This document shows, piece after piece, positions 60,762 to 64,000 of a stretch of DNA of 64,000 nt. Numbering within the stretch: position 1 is the first letter of the stretch; the number at the start of each line of letters is the position of its first letter. Location: contig NZ_AP027732.1 of assembly GCF_030296615.1 (NCBI RefSeq), positions 1,984,001-2,048,000 of the forward strand, given 5' to 3'. Source of the DNA: Frondihabitans sucicola. Its GTDB lineage: Bacteria > Actinomycetota > Actinomycetes > Actinomycetales > Microbacteriaceae. Made by a program: the position numbers and the translations under genes. The notes under the pieces are model-generated. The model ran no database searches. It was given only the letters and a program-made list of their open reading frames with translations, and was not told the DNA's origin.

Positions 60762-61847
60762 TCACCAGGACTGCGAGACGGCCCCGTGCAGGTCGAGGAG
60801 GGGGCCGGTCCGCTCGGCGGGGCCGCGACCGAAGCCGCACTCGGTTGCGACGCCGAAGTGCGGCAGAGCCGTCGACGCCGCGCGGATGCGGCGCTCGGCG
60901 CCCTCGACGCCGTCCTCCGGGTGGATGAGGCCGAGGAAGATCTCGGTCGTCGCGGGGATCCTGCTCGCGATCCGGGCGAGCGGCGCGAAGTAGGCGTCGT
61001 CGTCGCGCTCGATCGGGACCGGCAGGTGCACGAAGTCGATGGCGCGCGGTGACCCCGTCACGATCCCGTCGAGCACGGCTGCGAGGTTGCCGGTGTCCTT
61101 CGGCTGCACGAAGTGCGCCTCCTCGACGTCGCCGTAGCAGAGGTGGAAGCCCACCTGGACATCGGTCGGGACCGCCGCGGCCTGCTGCACGGCGCGGTCG
61201 ACGATGCCGCCGAGCACGTCGTCGAACCAGGCCCGCGCGCCGAACACGTTGTCGGGTTCGAGGAGCGCGAACTCCAGGGCCGTGTCCCACTGGATGGCGA
61301 GGTCGGCGTGCGGGATCGCCTCCAGGATGCGATCGAGCTCGGCGAACAGCGCCCGCGCGTACGACGGCTCCACGGTGGCGACGTCGGACGGCTGGATGAA
61401 CGAGCCGACCACGGCGACGGGGGTCGGCAGCGACACCTGGAACCGGACGCCGTGGCCGATGACGCCCTCCTCGACCAGCCTGGCGAAGGTGGCGTACGAC
61501 TCGATGGCGGCGTCGGCGTACCCGAGATCGGGATAGACCAGCTCCTCTGCGGCGACCGTCCCGTCGAGAGCGAAGGGGCGGACGTCGAAGGTGTCGCGGA
61601 TCTTGAAGCCGGGGTCGCCCACGCGGACCAGACCCGGGGTCTCGTCGAAGCGGAAGCTCTGGAACTGGATCCAGTAGTAGCGCTCGCCGACCTCACCGTC
61701 GGGGATGCGCGACAGGTGGTCGCCGAGGTGCTTCGCGGCGATGCGGAAGACGGCCTCGGCGTCGGGTTGGTTGACGCTGCCCACCAGGTGCGCGCCCTGA
61801 ACGACGGAGTCGGCGGCGGAAACGGGGGTCGTTGGTTCTTTACTCAC
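60762..61847 (-). CDS. Cobalamin-independent methionine synthase-like barrel protein
   Basis: About 361 residues from GTG 61847; an in-frame start at 61904 would add poorly conserved residues. The TIM-barrel layout of the MetE/UROD superfamily is visible: VQGAHLVGSVNQPDAEAVFR, RIPDGEVGERYYWIQFQS, FQVSLPTPVAVVGSFIQ, DLAIQWDTALEF, VGFHLCYGDVEE and IFLGLIHPEDGVEGAERRI with a late ATECGFGR. The HxC and CG elements parallel the zinc ligands of MetE. It is about half the length of MetE, so it may be a barrel-only relative with another methyl acceptor. Confidence 0.7.
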   Translation of the reverse strand: MSKEPTTPVSAADSVVQGAHLVGSVNQPDAEAVFRIAAKHLGDHLSRIPDGEVGERYYWIQFQSFRFDETPGLVRVGDPGFKIRDTFDVRPFALDGTVAAEELVYPDLGYADAAIESYATFARLVEEGVIGHGVRFQVSLPTPVAVVGSFIQPSDVATVEPSYARALFAELDRILEAIPHADLAIQWDTALEFALLEPDNVFGARAWFDDVLGGIVDRAVQQAAAVPTDVQVGFHLCYGDVEEAHFVQPKDTGNLAAVLDGIVTGSPRAIDFVHLPVPIERDDDAYFAPLARIASRIPATTEIFLGLIHPEDGVEGAERRIRAASTALPHFGVATECGFGRGPAERTGPLLDLHGAVSQSW

Positions 61848-61935
61848 CCGGAGAGCCTGACACGCGTGACCCCGGTGAGCCAGTGGCGCGTCACGCGACG
61901 TCACTCGGGTCGCGCCCGCCCCGCCGGGTCCGGGC

Positions 61936-61941
61936 TACAAT
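61936..61941 (+). promoter_or_regulatory. Probable -10 element of the thiamine operon
   Basis: TACAAT lies 12 bases before the start of the TPP riboswitch fold, as expected for a promoter whose transcript begins at the riboswitch. I see no good -35 box 16-18 bases upstream, which is common in actinobacterial promoters. Confidence 0.4.
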
Positions 61942-61952
61942 CAACGCACAAC

Positions 61953-62038
61953 ACACGGGAGTCCGGTGAGCCGGGCTGAGAGGAAGCGAACCACGCTTCG
62001 ACCGTCGAACCTGATCTGGGTCATGCCAGCGCAGGGAG
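61953..62038 (+). ncRNA. TPP riboswitch (THI element)
   Basis: The conserved THI-box segments are all present in order: GGGAGTCCGG and CCGGGCTGAGAGG (CTGAGA core, pyrimidine sensor), then GAACCTGATCTGGGTCATGC and CAGCGCAGGGA (pyrophosphate sensor). The aptamer ends ten bases before the ykoE start, and GGAGGAGATC carries the ribosome site. Control is therefore likely by TPP-dependent hiding of the ribosome site, shutting off thiamine-precursor uptake when TPP is plentiful. Confidence 0.95.
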
Positions 62039-62047
62039 GAGATCATC

Positions 62048-62695
62048 TTGTCCACGTCCGTCGACCACTCCGGAACCTCCACGTCGCCGCGATCGCGAAC
62101 CAGCGACCGACCCGCTCCGCGGCGCTGGCGCGTCGTCGACATCGTCGTCGCCTCCGTGCTCGGTGTCGCGTCCGGAGTCATCTTCTGGCTCTGGGACGGC
62201 GCCTGGACGCCCCTGAGCGGCCTGCTCAGCTTCACGCCCGGCTTCGAGGGTCTCCTGACCGGAGGGTGGCTGTTCGCCGGCGTGCTCGGCGGACTCGTGA
62301 TCCGGAAGCCCGGCGCCGCGCTCTACACCGAGATCCTCGCCGCGGTCGTCGAGATGCTCGCGGGCAACCAGTTCGGCTTCTCGTCGCTGCCCTGGGGCAT
62401 CCTCGAGGGGCTCGGGGCAGAGATCGTCTTCGCGATCTTCCTCTACCGCCGGTTCAACCTCGGCGTGGCCCTCCTCGCCGGTGCCGTCGCGGGGCTGGCG
62501 GCCGGTCTCCTCGACACCAGCTTCTCCGGTCAGGCGGGCTACGCCGTCGAGTTCAAGCTCGTCTACATCGTGAGCGCCATCGTCTCGGGTGCGGTGATCG
62601 GCGGGCTGCTCTCCTGGCTGGCCGTCCGCGGCCTGGCCGGCACGGGCGCCCTGTCCCGGTTTGCGTCGGGGCGCGCCACCCAGAATCGAGTCTGA
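62048..62695 (+). CDS. ykoE: Thiamine/HMP ECF transporter S component
   Basis: 215 residues from TTG 62048. This is the substrate-specific membrane subunit of the YkoEDC-type ECF importer. After a charged N-terminus it has about six membrane segments, with VASVLGVASGVIFWLWDGAW, GFEGLLTGGWLFAGVLGGLV, RKPGAALYTEILAAVVEML and NQFGFSSLPWGILEGLGAEI matching the YkoE family. The TPP riboswitch directly upstream confirms a role in thiamine or HMP uptake. The ATPase gene starts after one intervening base. Confidence 0.94.
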   Translation: MSTSVDHSGTSTSPRSRTSDRPAPRRWRVVDIVVASVLGVASGVIFWLWDGAWTPLSGLLSFTPGFEGLLTGGWLFAGVLGGLVIRKPGAALYTEILAAVVEMLAGNQFGFSSLPWGILEGLGAEIVFAIFLYRRFNLGVALLAGAVAGLAAGLLDTSFSGQAGYAVEFKLVYIVSAIVSGAVIGGLLSWLAVRGLAGTGALSRFASGRATQNRV

Positions 62696-62696
62696 C

Positions 62697-64000
62697 GTGG
62701 CCGCCCTGCAGCAGCGGGGGCTCGTGTCACGGCGCGGGGCTGGTCGTGGCGGCACGCCGGCCGTCTCCATCCGGCCGTCTCCGACCTCGACCTCGACATC
62801 GCCCCGGGCGAGCGCGTCCTGTTGCTCGGGGCCTCCGGCGCCGGCAAGTCGACCCTCCTGGCCGGCCTGGCCGGCGTGCTCGGCGGTGACGAAGAGGGCG
62901 ACGACACCGGCGAACTCCTGGTCGACGGCGGGCACCCCGCCGACCAGCGAGGGCGCGTCGGCCTGGTGCTCCAAGACCCCGACTCCCAGGTGGTCCTCGC
63001 GCGCGTCGGGGACGACGTGGCATTCGGCCCGGAGAACCTCGGCGTGCCACGAGACGAGATCTGGGATCGCGTCGGATCGTCGCTCGAAGCGGTCGGCCTC
63101 CAGCTGCCCCTCGACGCCTCGACGTCCGAACTGAGCGGCGGGCAGAAGCAGCGGCTCGCACTCGCGGGAGCCCTCGCCATGCGGCCCGGCCTGCTGCTCC
63201 TCGACGAGCCGACAGCCAATCTCGATCCGGCGGGAGTCCAGGAGGTGCGCGACTCGGTGGCGCGTGTCGTCGACGAGACCGGCGCCACCCTCGTCGTCGT
63301 CGAGCATCGGGTGTCGGTCTGGCTTCCGCTCGTCGACCGGGTCATCGTCCTCGCCGCCTCGGGGGCGTCCTCGCCGACGGGAGTCCCGATCGCGTGCTCG
63401 CCCAGCAGGCCGACACGCTGTCGGAGGCAGGCGTCTGGGTTCCGGGGCGAGCACCCGTCCTGCCGGCCCGGGCCGGACGCACGGCTCGCGACGGAGCCCT
63501 TCTCGACGCGGTCGAGCTCGGCGTGGGTCGCCGTCGGGGCGTGCCGGTCGCTGACGGCATCGGCGCGCGGATCGTCGCGGGCCGGGCCCTCGCCGTCACC
63601 GGCCCGAACGGCGCGGGCAAGTCGACCCTGGCGCTGACGCTGGCCGGCCTCCTTCCCGAGGTCTCGGGCGAGCTCACGGCATCGAGGGTCCTGGCGGACG
63701 GCGCGGCGTCATCGCCGATCCGCTGGCGCTCGCGCGAACTGCTGACCAGGATCGGGACGGTCTTCCAAGATCCGGAGCATCAGTTCCTGGCGGGCACCGT
63801 CCGCGACGAACTCGCCGTCGGCCCGCGAGCACTTCGGCTCGGCAGCCGCGAGACCGCGGACCGCGTCGACGAGCTCCTGGAGAGGCTGCGCCTCGACCAC
63901 CTCGCCGGAGCCAACCCGTTCACTCTCTCCGGCGGTGAGAAACGGCGTCTCTCCGTGGCGACAGTGCTCGTCGCCCGACCGAGCATCCTGGTGCTCGACG
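62697..64000 (+). CDS. ykoD: Thiamine/HMP ECF transporter double ATPase, partial, frame broken twice
   Basis: A fused double ABC ATPase energising YkoE, cut by the window end. GTG 62697 starts it; the frame breaks at the G5 run 62716-62720 and resumes as WSWRHAGRLHPAVSDLDLD. Domain 1 shows GASGAGKST, LSGGQKQRLAL and LLLLDEPTANLDP. A second break at the G5 run 63361-63365 leads to LADGSPDRVLAQQADTL and domain 2: VTGPNGAGKSTLALTLAGLL, DPEHQFLAGTVRDEL and LSGGEKRRLSVATVL, with Walker B at the window edge. The tandem architecture fits YkoD. Both breaks look like sequence errors; the rest of the gene is outside the window. Confidence 0.9.

Overview
The window is high-GC DNA (roughly 70% G+C by eye) from an actinobacterium, most likely a member of the Microbacteriaceae. 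The clues are DUF3039, DUF3097, DUF3054 and DUF7882-type proteins, a gatCAB operon, a YidC paralog behind a DUF6412-like gene, a treXYZ operon, and the GTG/TTG start and C/G-ending codon habits. I cannot fix the genus from the sequence. There is no rRNA, CRISPR array, transposase or prophage. The single tRNA is tRNA-Leu(UAG).

Layout. 0.2-3.3 kb (minus): a polysaccharide or teichoic-acid type export operon (nucleotidyltransferase, Wzm-like permease, Wzt-like ATPase, membrane protein). 3.6-7.2 kb (plus): an ABC transporter whose ATPase carries a roughly 440-residue disordered N-terminus. 7.3-25.6 kb: mostly housekeeping genes (DUF3039, pncB, murI, rph, rdgB, DedA, tRNA-Leu, an MFS transporter, mnmA, ligA, a secreted hydrolase, gatCAB, DUF3097, an SGNH hydrolase). 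25.7-29.8 kb: a VOC protein, a regulator/efflux pair with a palindromic upstream region, and small hypothetical proteins. 30-39.6 kb: a lipid-type redox region with three SDRs, an FAD oxidoreductase, an SRPBCC protein, a DUF2236 oxygenase-like protein and two paralogous acyl-CoA ligases. 39.7-43.3 kb: a DinB-like protein, the DUF6412-YidC pair, YceI and an aldo/keto reductase. 43.5-49.8 kb: a probable exopolysaccharide locus (processive GT2, PMT-like membrane protein, DUF4397, GH8 glucanase, sortase). 49.8-51.5 kb: an acyltransferase and two small membrane proteins. 51.5-57.7 kb: treX-treY-treZ, which converts glycogen to trehalose. 57.8-61.9 kb: an epimerase, a DJ-1 protein, a hydrolase and a MetE-like protein. 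61.9-64 kb: a TPP riboswitch in front of ykoE-ykoD, the latter cut by the window end.

The most striking global feature is artefactual. About twenty genes, including the essential gatA and gatB, are each split between two reading frames, and in most the frame is restored by adding one G or C to a run of 3-5 identical bases. The total lengths agree: genes with one proposed loss are 2 modulo 3 and gatB, with two, is 1 modulo 3. I read these as sequencing or assembly errors, not pseudogenes, and annotate each split gene as one CDS with the break noted.

A second global signal is a strong excess of the word GCAGGATC / GATCCTGC on both strands, apparently pulling codon choice towards otherwise uncommon GAT and CCT codons.
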